IMG/VR virus record: IMGVR_UViG_3300020185_000263
Location: 1 to 23,874 of that record
Reading direction: 5' to 3' (one strand)
Source: a virus
DNA length: 23,874 nucleotides
Below are positions 13,415 to 23,038 of the stretch, in pieces. Below the pieces are notes generated by a model, which had not been told where the DNA came from, made no database searches, and saw only the letters and a program-made list of their open reading frames with translations. A program made the translations under genes and the position numbers. Position 1 is the stretch's first letter; every line of letters begins with the position of its first letter.

Positions 13415-15253
13415 ATGACAACTACTATAAAGTCGACAGGTCTAGACTTCGACGCTATTAAAAATAACCTAAAAACTTTTTTGGATAATGAAGAGTTTTC
13501 AGATTATGATTTTGAAGCTTCTGGTCTTTCTAATATCCTCGACGTTCTGTCGTACAATACACACTTCAATGGGTTAATTGCCAATTTTGCTTTGAACGAA
13601 TCGTTTTTGGGGACAGCTCAATTGCGGTCGTCTCTCGTATCGCTGTCAGAGGGTATTGGTTACATACCCGATTCTAAAACAGCTGCGTTCTCTGTTGTAA
13701 ATTTGACTATTTCAGACCCTGTTGGACCTGCTCAGATTACTATGCCTGCGGGAACAAAGTTTAACACAACTGTTGATGATACCTCTTATACATTTCAGAC
13801 AAGAGAACCCGCAGTAGCATTCAACGACAACGGCTTGTATGAATTTTATATAGGTGGTTCGAAAGACATTAAAATTTACGAGGGTGTTTCTAAAAATAAA
13901 ATCTTTTTGGCTGGCCCATATAGTGAAAATGATGTGTACATTATCCCGAATGAAAACCTAGATTTAGAAACAGCTGAAGTCCGAGTTTACGAATCGCCCA
14001 CTTCTACTAATTTTATTACATACATCAATTTAAACAAGGCAACTACGCTAACAGAAAGTTCAACGATTTATGTTCTTAAAGAAAGCCCAAATGGTTACTT
14101 TGAGTTAACATTCGGTAATGGTAATACACTAGGAAAGGTTCCTGTTTCTGGAAACAAAATCGAAGTAAGTTTTCTTTCAGTCAACGGTTCTTCTCCTAAC
14201 GGCGCTCGTAACTTTACCCCCGCTACCCAATTATCTGGTCGCGATATCGGTCTGGTAGTTAAGACAACAGCAGCTGGTGGTTCTTCTAAGGAATCGATTG
14301 ATTCGATTAGAAAAAATGCCCCGTTCCAATATGCTGCACAAAACCGCATGGTGACAGCTGCTGATTACTCGTCCTTGATCTTGCGTAACTTCTCAAGTTT
14401 AATCTCAGATATCAAAGCTTGGGGCGGAGAAGACCATGTCCCCGCAGATTACGGCTCTGTTTACTTGTCAATTAAATTTTTAGACTCAATTAACGAGAAC
14501 GTAAAGTCGCTAACAAAACAAGAAATTGTTAATTTGGCTCAAGATCTTTCTGTCGTTTCGTTTAACGTTAAATACTCAGATCCCGTCGAAACTTATGTCG
14601 AAGTTTCCACCGTGTTTCAATTCAACCCGCAGCTGACTTCTCAGACAAGTACTACGGTCGAACAGCAAGTAAGAACTACCATTCAATCGTATTTCGAAAG
14701 GGTGCTTGGCAATTTCGACCAATCGTTCAGAAGATCAAACATGCTTACTGCTATTGATGACACGAATACCGCTATTTTGTCAAGCAGAGCGGAAATTAAG
14801 ATGCAGCAACGATTAATCCCACAGGTAGTTTCGGTTGACAATAATGGTGAGAAAATTGTGTCTTCTCGGTTTGATGTCCCAACCACCTATGTTCTAACTT
14901 ACCCCACCAGGATAAGAGACCCATTACTTGATGAATATGTTGTTATTTCTTCGTCATTTGTATACAACAATAAGATTTGCAGAATACAGAACAAATTGGG
15001 TACGAGCATCATACAAATTATTAACTTGGGCACTAGTACAGTGTTGGAAGATAACGTTGGACAATATGACGCGCTGCAGCAAACAGTAACTCTAGTCGGG
15101 TTTGCGCCATCAAGTATTATTGCTGGGACAGAGCACATCGCTATCTCTGTATTACCTGCTAATGAAAGCGCCATTTCTCCGACTCGTAACAACATATTAT
15201 TATATGATGCCGACGCGTCTACGGTGACTGCGTTTACAACTAATACCATCTAA
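13415..15253 (+). CDS. gp6: Baseplate wedge protein gp6 (baseplate J-like)
   Basis: The 612-residue protein is near T4 gp6 (660). The N-terminus is highly typical of marine T4-like gp6: STGLDFDAIKNNLKTFL, FSDYDFEASGLSNILDVLSY, NTHFNGLIANFALNESFL and LRSSLVSLSEGIGYIP (about 7-90). The central part with DSIRKNAPFQYAAQNRMVTAADY (about 294-316) matches the baseplate J/gp47 core. gp6 dimers form the inner ring of the baseplate and drive the dome-to-star change. It follows gp25 by two bases. The C-terminal ~110 residues (beta-rich, after YVLTYPTRIRDP) form an extension of unknown role. Confidence 0.9.
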   Translation: MTTTIKSTGLDFDAIKNNLKTFLDNEEFSDYDFEASGLSNILDVLSYNTHFNGLIANFALNESFLGTAQLRSSLVSLSEGIGYIPDSKTAAFSVVNLTISDPVGPAQITMPAGTKFNTTVDDTSYTFQTREPAVAFNDNGLYEFYIGGSKDIKIYEGVSKNKIFLAGPYSENDVYIIPNENLDLETAEVRVYESPTSTNFITYINLNKATTLTESSTIYVLKESPNGYFELTFGNGNTLGKVPVSGNKIEVSFLSVNGSSPNGARNFTPATQLSGRDIGLVVKTTAAGGSSKESIDSIRKNAPFQYAAQNRMVTAADYSSLILRNFSSLISDIKAWGGEDHVPADYGSVYLSIKFLDSINENVKSLTKQEIVNLAQDLSVVSFNVKYSDPVETYVEVSTVFQFNPQLTSQTSTTVEQQVRTTIQSYFERVLGNFDQSFRRSNMLTAIDDTNTAILSSRAEIKMQQRLIPQVVSVDNNGEKIVSSRFDVPTTYVLTYPTRIRDPLLDEYVVISSSFVYNNKICRIQNKLGTSIIQIINLGTSTVLEDNVGQYDALQQTVTLVGFAPSSIIAGTEHIAISVLPANESAISPTRNNILLYDADASTVTAFTTNTI

Positions 15254-15264
15254 GGCACAACACA

Positions 15265-15552
15265 ATGGCAACAGTTGTATTTAAAGCGGGTATCGATAGA
15301 ATCGAATTGAGAGATTATCCTGGTCCTGTTAGTTTAACTGAGCTGGATCATTATTATGGCAATCTATTAGAATTAATGGAAGCTGCTATCTGGGAGAGAG
15401 TGTCTGGCCCAGACTGGGTTTCTGGTGATATAGATATTAATACTGTGCATCCATTACCACCACAGCCACTTTTCAGCGACGATGGCGTAGATAATACAAT
15501 GAGGTTTTGTTGTAATTTCGAAACCTTTGACGATGGGTTTAAGCTGCTATAA
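15265..15552 (+). CDS. Small protein of unknown function between gp6 and gp8
   Basis: This 95-residue acidic protein begins MATVVFKAGIDRIELRDYPG, contains a predicted helix around LTELDHYYGNLLELMEAAIWERV (about 24-46) and ends with a short Cys pair (RFCCNFETFDD). No domain is recognised. It starts 11 bases after the gp6 stop and is followed directly by a late-promoter box that overlaps its stop codon. T4 has gene 7 at this position, but this protein is far too short to be gp7. Confidence 0.7.
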   Translation: MATVVFKAGIDRIELRDYPGPVSLTELDHYYGNLLELMEAAIWERVSGPDWVSGDIDINTVHPLPPQPLFSDDGVDNTMRFCCNFETFDDGFKLL

Positions 15553-15555
15553 ATA
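15548..15555 (+). promoter_or_regulatory. T4-type late promoter box TATAAATA overlapping the stop of the 95-residue gene
   Basis: A perfect late box (15548-15555) contains the TAA stop of the upstream gene. Initiation near 15561 gives a leader of about 36 bases, with ATAGGAAA upstream of the ATG at 15597. It probably boosts the 134-residue gene and gp8. Confidence 0.7.
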
Positions 15556-15596
15556 ACAACATAGAATATATGAATTTATCATAGGAAATTGATTAG

Positions 15597-16001
15597 ATGT
15601 CAAAACAAACAATATTTATCGGTACAAATGCGAATGATGGCACCGGCGACACTTTGCGTGACGGCGCAGATAAAATCAATCAAAACTTTGACGAACTATA
15701 CATCTTGTCTGGATCAGAAATATCAGAGACGATTGATGTTTCGAGTGCTTCTAACCCAGTAGTTGTGAACTCTGTTCTAACCAATGAGGGTCAAATTGAT
15801 GTTACTTTATCAGCCGGTAATCGAGTTGGTCAAACGAAAAGGTTTTTCCAAAAAGGTTCTGGACCGTCACAAATCACTCCATCGTCTTTTGCGAACGGAA
15901 CAAGAGTTACCCTAAACGTACTTGGAGTCGTAGATTTCAGTTGGGATGGCACTGCTTGGTACGTCGTTAATGATTCAAACACCCACATTACAATTAGTTA
16001 A
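15597..16001 (+). CDS. Small fibre- or wedge-associated structural protein
   Basis: The 134-residue protein opens with IFIGTNANDGTGDTLRDGAD followed by KINQNFDELY. This N-terminal motif is common at the start of phage tail-fibre and baseplate-attached proteins, where it probably anchors the chain to the baseplate. The rest (about 40-134) is beta-rich and ends with a compact WDGTAWYVVND segment. No fibre shaft is present, so this may be a stand-alone trimeric cap or adaptor. AGGA lies about 12 bases upstream of the ATG. Confidence 0.7.
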   Translation: MSKQTIFIGTNANDGTGDTLRDGADKINQNFDELYILSGSEISETIDVSSASNPVVVNSVLTNEGQIDVTLSAGNRVGQTKRFFQKGSGPSQITPSSFANGTRVTLNVLGVVDFSWDGTAWYVVNDSNTHITIS

Positions 16002-16020
16002 GAAGAATTGAGAATACAAT

Positions 16021-17415
16021 ATGACTGCAGCAATTACAGACCCATATAAAAAAATCAGTCTAGATCTTTTAAAGGCTGATGTTAGCGAAGGTAATAACAG
16101 ATATTACATGGGAATTGGAAGGGCTGAAGCCTGGAACGCTAACGACAACGCACCCGCTGAATTAGATAGCGATATTTCTAACCTCAGATTTACTGCTGAA
16201 GCGAGAACGGCTTTGCAATCAGTAAAAGTAGTCGAAAAGGTCGGCTTTGTCGTTCCACGAGTCAACTGGGCTGAAGGCACAATCTACTCTCCTTACAGTG
16301 ACGCTGTTTCTGGTAACGAGCAAAACAACCCCTACTATGTGATGAATTCTAATCTTCGAGTTTATATTGTTCTCGAGCAACCAAAAGACACTGAAGGAAA
16401 TCCGATTCCATCCACCATCAAACCGGCTGGCGTGACACGCGATTTTAAAACTGCCGATGGTTACATCTGGAGATATTTGTACCAAATTGGACCAGAAGAC
16501 GCGAACGCTTTTCTAACAACCAACTTTATTCCTGTACAGAAGGTTGATGATGTTAAAAACCCTCCTGTAACTGCGGTAGAAGTCGAACAAGACCTTCTAC
16601 AAAATCAGGCTGTTGGTGGTGAGATCGCTAACATACAGTTGCTTAAACCTGGTTCTGGATACGAAAACCCAGTAACAGTCACAATTGCGGGTGACGGTAC
16701 TGGCGCGCAAGCTTTTGCTTATGTTGAAGGTGGTTTTATTCGCTACATTCGACTAGATTCTGATGGGGCAGGAACTGTTCTAAGAGGTTCTGGTTATACT
16801 CAGGGTTCTGTTTCAATCGTTGGTGGGAATGGTTCTGGGGCTGAAGCTAAATTGGTTTATACTAGTCTAGATGGCATTGGAGCAGATCCGACCATTGATT
16901 TGCGTTCTAGTGCATTGATGTTTCATACTGAATTTCATGATAATGAACACGATACTATTCTAGCAACAAACGATTTTCGACAAGTTTCTTTGCTCAGAAA
17001 TATCAATGATTTTGGGGTAGATACAGGATTCACGGGAAACACAGGCAACGCGCTGAAGAAATTAAAATTGGACGAGGTTGTTAACAACTTCTTACAAGAT
17101 AAGGTAATCAAAGGTGCTAGTACTGGTGCTAAAGCATATGTTGCTCATTATGACGCTGGCACCAAAGAAATTTGGTATTATCAAACTTCTTCTACTTTGT
17201 TTGCGGAATTTCAAGCAGGTGAGACAATCGAAGCAATCAATACACAGGGAGCCGTTGACGCGGCATCTGGTCAAGGTACATTACTAGCCAGCTCTTTCAT
17301 AGTTAATCCCGATATCGATATATATTCGGGAGACGTATTATATACCGATAACAGAGCAGCGGTTACCAGAACCGACACTCAGATCGAGGATATCAAAATA
17401 GTTATTCAGTTATAG
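16021..17415 (+). CDS. gp8: Baseplate wedge protein gp8
   Basis: The N-terminal ~180 residues match T4 gp8: YYMGIGRAEAWNANDNAP (about 24-41), a VVPRVNWAEGTIYSPYSD block (about 78-95), a YVMNSNLRVYIVLEQP strand and TADGYIWRYLYQIGP (about 144-158), the last being the most diagnostic. At 464 residues it exceeds T4 gp8 (334). The extra part holds two Gly-rich repeats, at about 210-235 (PGSGYENPVTVTIAGDGTGA) and about 255-280 (RGSGYTQGSVSIVGGNGSGA), a motif found repeatedly in marine phage structural proteins. In T4, gp8 dimers bridge gp7 and gp6 in the wedge arm. Confidence 0.85.
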   Translation: MTAAITDPYKKISLDLLKADVSEGNNRYYMGIGRAEAWNANDNAPAELDSDISNLRFTAEARTALQSVKVVEKVGFVVPRVNWAEGTIYSPYSDAVSGNEQNNPYYVMNSNLRVYIVLEQPKDTEGNPIPSTIKPAGVTRDFKTADGYIWRYLYQIGPEDANAFLTTNFIPVQKVDDVKNPPVTAVEVEQDLLQNQAVGGEIANIQLLKPGSGYENPVTVTIAGDGTGAQAFAYVEGGFIRYIRLDSDGAGTVLRGSGYTQGSVSIVGGNGSGAEAKLVYTSLDGIGADPTIDLRSSALMFHTEFHDNEHDTILATNDFRQVSLLRNINDFGVDTGFTGNTGNALKKLKLDEVVNNFLQDKVIKGASTGAKAYVAHYDAGTKEIWYYQTSSTLFAEFQAGETIEAINTQGAVDAASGQGTLLASSFIVNPDIDIYSGDVLYTDNRAAVTRTDTQIEDIKIVIQL

Positions 17416-17423
17416 GATGAATC

Positions 17424-20400
17424 ATGACACAAGTATTCAATAAAGACTCTTTTAGCTCCACCTACAAGGATGATTGGAGTGCTGATAACCATTACCATAA
17501 AATCCTCTTTAATAATGGTCGGCCATTACAAGCTAGAGAACTGACTCAAGTACAGAGTATCATTCAAGCAGAAATTGCTTCAATGGGCAAAAACCTTTTT
17601 AAAGAAGGTGCTGCAGTTAACCCAGGTGGCGCTTCATTAAACGCTGGTTATCGCTTTGTTCAAATTTCAAGTACTGGAGAAAACGATCAACTAGAAGATG
17701 TTTCTGTTGGCGATATTTTTCAGAACACGAGCGGTGTGAAGGCAAGAGTTCTTGAGACAGTTTCAACTAATGGTTCTGATCCCGACACAATGTACCTCCA
17801 GTATATTGACGCTGGATTATCAGGAGCTACCACCGAAACAGTACAATTCATTCCAGGTGAAACTATTACTGGTTCTGGTCCAAACGACGGCGGTAATGGG
17901 TTTTCATTCACGGTCGCGACTGGCGACGCTGTTGGTTCTGGTGTAAAGTTTACATCAGCATCAAGCGATTTCTTTGTGTTAGGGCATTTTGTTAGTGCCA
18001 GCGCACAATCATTAATTCTAAGCAAGTATTCCCCGATCGCAAACGCGGTTGTCGGTTTTAAAATAATTCAAGATATTGTTAGTGTTGACGATTCTGTTGA
18101 ACTTTATGACAACAGTGGCGCTAATCCGAACTTTGCTTCTCCAGGAGCTGATCGATATCGTATCCGTTTGGAATTGACCACAGAGGATCTCATTGAGGCG
18201 GGCGAAACGTTTGTCTTTTATTGTAAAGTAGAAAACTCAGTAATAGTTGATCATATCACAGGGTATGATGATTACAATAAGATCAATGATTTGATTGCGC
18301 TACGAACCTTCGAAGAGTCTGGTAACTATATTGTCAATCCGTTCTTCATTAATTTCCAAGAAGACGCGTTGACCCCAGCCGGATATCTAGACCTAATCGT
18401 TTCCGCAGGAACGGCTTACGTTAACGGGTATCGCGTAAATAACCCGTCACCAATTAAACTATCTGTGCCCAAGTCACAAAGCATCGAAACTGTTACGAAT
18501 CAAGCCGTCAGTGTTTCGTTTGGTAATTATGTGTGGTCTGATTATAACCTTTCTTTACCTGCTCTCAACTCAACCGTTAAGTTATTTTCAGGTGTTTCTG
18601 GTACAGGTGAAATCGGAACTGCTAGGATCAAATCGATTGAAGAAGCAGACGCGAAACATAAGATATTCTTATATGATATTGTTATGTCTAACGCACAAGG
18701 ATTCAGCGAAACAAGAAGCATCGGCAATAGCGGTACAGATTACATTAGAGTTGATTTCGACACTTCTGTTCCTAGGCTAATAGACGCTGCTAATAATGAC
18801 CTGTTGTTTCACCTTCCTCGTCCGCGTCCGAGCGCGATCAGTAATATTGATATTACGGTGCAACAAGAATTTGCTGGAACACCAACAGGAAACAGTATCA
18901 CAATTAGCGTTTCTGGAAGTAAAACCTTTACCGATAGCTCTTACTGGGTTGTTTGTACTGACGGAGCACAGATCGTTGCGAGTCCAGCCATTTCAGTCAC
19001 AAACCAGAATCAACAAGCAACGATTTCCGGTTTACCAAATACTCCGGTTAAAATCTTAGCATACGTTCGTGACGGTGCTGGGCAGGTTGCTGATAAAGCT
19101 TTGTCTACCACAACTACGCTTGACCCTGTTGGACTTACTACAGAGGGTGATGTTACGTTCATCAATCTAGGTGTTCATGACATCTATGAAGTCTCATCGG
19201 TCTTTGCTCTCGACGACTTCGGTGCAGTTACTGGTTCAGATATCTCTAGCTTCTTTACGTTGGATAACGGACAACGAGACAATTACTATGACATCGGGAA
19301 ACTTATTAAGCGTCCAGGTGTCGAGTTAGGCACATCGTTCCAAGTTAACTTTAAATATTTTCAAAGGACGACAAGCGGTAACTTTTATGCGGCAGAGTCT
19401 TATGATGTCGATTACAATAGTATCCCCGTCCATTATACAGCAGGTGGCGATGAAATTAAATTATACAACGTCTTAGATTTCCGCCCAGATAAACTGGCGA
19501 ACGGCAGCTTCACAAATACCAAACAATTGCCGCGCAACGCTTCAACATTTTCTGCAAACATCGAGTTCTATTTGCCACGAGCAGATAAACTGTTAATTAC
19601 CAAAGAAGGTTCGATTCAGGTTCTCAAAGGATCTCAATCACAAAACCCCCAGTTTAAAAAGACGCCAGAAGATACTCTGGAATTATATAAAATCATCCTC
19701 AATGCGAATACCTTATCGATTAATGATTTGCGATACACCGCGATAGAACACAAATTGTTTACAATGGCGGATATCAATAAAATCGAAAAGAAATTAGATA
19801 AATTGGAACAAACAACTTCACTTAATCTATTAGAATTGCAGAGTAAATTTACCCCAGTATATGACGCTGCTGGTACAGAAAGACCAGTTTCTGGATTTGT
19901 CGTTGATAACTTTGCTGATCAAACATTGTCCGCGACTGGTCTTAATGGTTTCAGCGCTTCGATTGATCCAGTAAGCAAGTTAATGCGTCCATCTTTCAGA
20001 GAAGATAATATTCGTTTGATCTATGACGAGACAGCTAGTTCAAATACTACTCTCAAAGGTGACAATGTTTACCTTTCTTACACTGAAGATAATTGGAACA
20101 CCCAAAATCAAGCGTCTAAGACCGAAGTCATCAACTCAACAGGTATCGTCGATAACATTGGGCATATCACTCTTTCACCTAGTTCTGACGAGTGGAAAGA
20201 AACTGAATATGAAGCCACCTATGCATTGAGTGGTTCTAATAGTATCGACACAGTCGAGGCTTTCCTTTGGAATTCATGGAACTGGAACTGGATTGGCACT
20301 AATCCAGACGAAGCGGAACAACAAAATGTTTCTGCGACAGGTGGGCTGACGGTAGATCCTCTTAATAGCGCCAATCGAGTAGGTAATTCGTGGGCATTAA

Positions 20401-22808
20401 ACAATTTTATTGATGTTACTACAGACCCTTCCGCGAGTTCAAGTAACACAAGCGTCTCGGGTACGGTTAACAGAGTCATTGCTTCTGATAGTTTAAGAGT
20501 AATGGCAGATGGCCGAGTGATTGACGTCGCGTTGATTCCTTGGATTCGTTCGCGTCGAGTATTCTTTAAAGCTCAGGGTCTGAAGCCGAACACGACATTT
20601 ATTCCTTACTTCGACGGCACACGAGTCGATGATTGGTGTAAAGGCGAGACATATCAATCTTACGCTTCTCGTAGTGATGATCAAGGCAATCAATATACTA
20701 ACGCTTCTGTATCAGAACACCCTTGGACTAAATCTTCTCTCGTAACTGATGGAGAAGGCACAGTAACTGGTTCGTTCTTTATTCCAAACGTTAGGCCAAC
20801 AAGAGTCCAGAATAGTGTCTCCGCTAGACCTACGGAACAAGGTGGGATTCGTTTCCGTTGTGGTGTTCGTGAATTTAAATTACTAGACATTACTCAAAAC
20901 GATTATAACGCTGCGGGTAGTAAAGCAGTTGCTTTCTATACTGCGCGTGGGTTTGTAGACAAGTCTCAATCTGGTGTCTGGTCAACTCGTAATGTTGAGT
21001 TACTTACACCATATGCAAATAATAACGCGTCTGGAATGTTTCCCGCTTATTCTGAAACAGAAACAAATCAATACGCGGACGGCGTTACACCTCAATTAAT
21101 TGAGCCACGTATCCCTGGAGAGTATGGCCCTGACGATAGTCCTATCAGTACTGTGTCAACATACAGCGGCAACTATTCAGTTATCTCAAGTGATTATGTT
21201 AATGTTAACGGCAACCAAACAACAGGAACGAACGTTATTCCTATGACCAAGCGCGTTAATCCGCTGGCACAAACGTTCTTTGTCGACAATCAGTTTGGTG
21301 TTGTTCTTACCAAAGCACAATTATTCTTTAGTGCTGCTGACGCTGAACTTCCGGTACAAATTCAAATTCGCCCGATGGTTAACGGTGCACCTTCTGAGAA
21401 CCTTATGGTTCCTGGCTCTTGTGTATTTGTTAACGCATCAACGATCAGTTCAGCATTAGTAGATCCAACCGGTAACGATTTGGCTGCTATTCAGGCCAGC
21501 CCAGTAAGTTTTGAGTTTGATGAGCCGATTTATCTAAACGCTTGGACGGAATACGCCCTTGTTGTCATCACACAATCTACCAACTATGAACTTTGGGTGG
21601 CAGAGTCAGAAGAATTTCTGCATGGGTCAAATCAAGCTACGGTTTCAAGTGCAAACGGTAAGGGTAGACTATTCAAGCCACAAAACTCCACTGTTTGGCA
21701 AGCGTCTATCAACTCATCGCTGATGTATAATTTGGTTCGGGCTAAATTCTCTACTACAGGCAGTGCCATATTATCGAACGCTTTCGTTCCCGCTACTCTA
21801 CTAGAAAACAATCCAATCTATACCACACAAGGCTCCAACAATGTTTATATTAGACATCCAGGCCACGGTTTGCGAGCGGGTGACACAGCGGTATTGCTTG
21901 GACTCGAACCAACAACAACTTATGGTGGAATCTTAGGTAGCGCGTTCAACGCTACACATACAGTCATTGATCACGATGCTGAGGGATATCGAATTCAATT
22001 GGCCGGAGCAAATTCAACTACTATTTCAGGTGGTGATTCAGTTCTCTCTGCTCGTAATATTGTTTTTGATATTGTCACGCCTTATATCGAATCTGTTTTA
22101 CCACAACAAACTTCTCTAGAATCCTTTGGTAAATTTACTACGGGTACAGCTGTTTCTCAGAATCCAGTAGGATATAACAAAGACACCGTATATTATTCTG
22201 TAATGGCCAAAAACAACAGGGTATTCTCTAGCCCGAAAGTATTGGCGCATAGTGTAATCGAAACAGTGGAACTTGGTTCTGGTGTTTCTTCGGCTGATAT
22301 AAAAGTTGATTTGAAGAGCGCCAGTGATTATGTTTCTCCGATTCTAGATCTACAGCGTTGTTCATTGATTACCGTTGAGAATTTTATCGATGATACCAGC
22401 ATAACGCCTTTATTGGTCAGAACAGGTATTGATGAAACGGGCGCTTATGATAATAGTTCTGCTGCTCGACACATTACTTCTCCTGTAGTTCTCGCGCAAG
22501 AAGCGGTGGGTATGCAGGTACTGATTTCCGCTAATGTACCATTAACAGCTGCATATGACGTATACTATAGAACTGCAGTTGATGGTGAAAACCTTTATGA
22601 GCAGACTTGGGTAGCGCAATCTGCTTCCTCCCCTGTACCTAAAGATGACAACCCACAAGTCTACAGAGAAACAGAGTTTTTAGCTGGGGGCACGGAAGGC
22701 ACGCTTTCTCCGTTCACTCAAGCGCAGATTAAGATTGTCATGCATTCGACCAACTCATCTTTGGTTCCTAAGTTTAGGGATTTGAGGATCAAATTCTTGG
22801 CGTTGTAA
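17424..22808 (+). CDS. Giant DUF4815-type virion structural protein (baseplate/wedge periphery)
   Basis: The 1794-residue protein has an N-terminal DUF4815-like region marked by YHKILFNNGRPLQARELTQV (about 24-43) and LFKEGAAVNPGG (about 58-69). A short coiled coil follows at about 773-808 (DINKIEKKLDKLEQTTS), then a Trp-rich WNSWNWNWIG segment (about 951-960), an IPWIRSRRVFFKAQGLKPNT region (about 1038-1057) and a beta-rich domain with PLAQTFFVD and EYALVVITQSTNYELWVAES in the last third. The pattern is familiar from large structural proteins that follow gp8 in marine T4-like phages. No T4 gp7, gp9, gp10 or gp11 is recognisable in the window, so it may replace several wedge-arm and pin proteins; that is inference. 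AGGAT precedes the ATG. Confidence 0.8.
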   Translation: MTQVFNKDSFSSTYKDDWSADNHYHKILFNNGRPLQARELTQVQSIIQAEIASMGKNLFKEGAAVNPGGASLNAGYRFVQISSTGENDQLEDVSVGDIFQNTSGVKARVLETVSTNGSDPDTMYLQYIDAGLSGATTETVQFIPGETITGSGPNDGGNGFSFTVATGDAVGSGVKFTSASSDFFVLGHFVSASAQSLILSKYSPIANAVVGFKIIQDIVSVDDSVELYDNSGANPNFASPGADRYRIRLELTTEDLIEAGETFVFYCKVENSVIVDHITGYDDYNKINDLIALRTFEESGNYIVNPFFINFQEDALTPAGYLDLIVSAGTAYVNGYRVNNPSPIKLSVPKSQSIETVTNQAVSVSFGNYVWSDYNLSLPALNSTVKLFSGVSGTGEIGTARIKSIEEADAKHKIFLYDIVMSNAQGFSETRSIGNSGTDYIRVDFDTSVPRLIDAANNDLLFHLPRPRPSAISNIDITVQQEFAGTPTGNSITISVSGSKTFTDSSYWVVCTDGAQIVASPAISVTNQNQQATISGLPNTPVKILAYVRDGAGQVADKALSTTTTLDPVGLTTEGDVTFINLGVHDIYEVSSVFALDDFGAVTGSDISSFFTLDNGQRDNYYDIGKLIKRPGVELGTSFQVNFKYFQRTTSGNFYAAESYDVDYNSIPVHYTAGGDEIKLYNVLDFRPDKLANGSFTNTKQLPRNASTFSANIEFYLPRADKLLITKEGSIQVLKGSQSQNPQFKKTPEDTLELYKIILNANTLSINDLRYTAIEHKLFTMADINKIEKKLDKLEQTTSLNLLELQSKFTPVYDAAGTERPVSGFVVDNFADQTLSATGLNGFSASIDPVSKLMRPSFREDNIRLIYDETASSNTTLKGDNVYLSYTEDNWNTQNQASKTEVINSTGIVDNIGHITLSPSSDEWKETEYEATYALSGSNSIDTVEAFLWNSWNWNWIGTNPDEAEQQNVSATGGLTVDPLNSANRVGNSWALNNFIDVTTDPSASSSNTSVSGTVNRVIASDSLRVMADGRVIDVALIPWIRSRRVFFKAQGLKPNTTFIPYFDGTRVDDWCKGETYQSYASRSDDQGNQYTNASVSEHPWTKSSLVTDGEGTVTGSFFIPNVRPTRVQNSVSARPTEQGGIRFRCGVREFKLLDITQNDYNAAGSKAVAFYTARGFVDKSQSGVWSTRNVELLTPYANNNASGMFPAYSETETNQYADGVTPQLIEPRIPGEYGPDDSPISTVSTYSGNYSVISSDYVNVNGNQTTGTNVIPMTKRVNPLAQTFFVDNQFGVVLTKAQLFFSAADAELPVQIQIRPMVNGAPSENLMVPGSCVFVNASTISSALVDPTGNDLAAIQASPVSFEFDEPIYLNAWTEYALVVITQSTNYELWVAESEEFLHGSNQATVSSANGKGRLFKPQNSTVWQASINSSLMYNLVRAKFSTTGSAILSNAFVPATLLENNPIYTTQGSNNVYIRHPGHGLRAGDTAVLLGLEPTTTYGGILGSAFNATHTVIDHDAEGYRIQLAGANSTTISGGDSVLSARNIVFDIVTPYIESVLPQQTSLESFGKFTTGTAVSQNPVGYNKDTVYYSVMAKNNRVFSSPKVLAHSVIETVELGSGVSSADIKVDLKSASDYVSPILDLQRCSLITVENFIDDTSITPLLVRTGIDETGAYDNSSAARHITSPVVLAQEAVGMQVLISANVPLTAAYDVYYRTAVDGENLYEQTWVAQSASSPVPKDDNPQVYRETEFLAGGTEGTLSPFTQAQIKIVMHSTNSSLVPKFRDLRIKFLAL

Positions 22809-22810
22809 TT

Positions 22811-23038
22811 ATGGATAAGTATTTAAAGGTTGAGGGTCATGATGGTTTAGTTCGCGACCTCTCAACAGGTGCGGTATTGAATATAAATAAAGTAGAAATC
22901 GAACGCGCGAAAGAACTAAAGAAACAGAAACTGTTAGAAAAAGAGAATCAGCAGTCGATAAATAATAGAATAGAATCGCTTGAGAGCGATGTGAGTGAAA
23001 TAAAATCCCTACTACTTAATTTGATAGAGAAATTGTAA
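22811..23038 (+). CDS. Short coiled-coil protein next to the fibre gene
   Basis: This 75-residue protein opens MDKYLKVEGHDGLVRDLSTG, a form common in marine T4-like phages near structural genes. Residues about 28-75 form a strongly charged helix with heptad-like hydrophobic spacing, a likely coiled coil. The start lies two bases after the giant gene stop, and its TAA shares one base with the next ATG region (TAAATG). A role in trimerising or attaching the fibre is possible but unproven. Confidence 0.75.
   Translation: MDKYLKVEGHDGLVRDLSTGAVLNINKVEIERAKELKKQKLLEKENQQSINNRIESLESDVSEIKSLLLNLIEKL
22882..22889 (+). promoter_or_regulatory. Possible internal late promoter box TATAAATA ahead of the fibre gene
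   Basis: A perfect TATAAATA lies inside the 75-residue gene, and a second, weaker match (GATAAATA) lies at 22957-22964. Either could give a separate transcript for the fibre gene starting at 23039. Both lie within coding sequence, so chance matches are possible. Confidence 0.4.
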
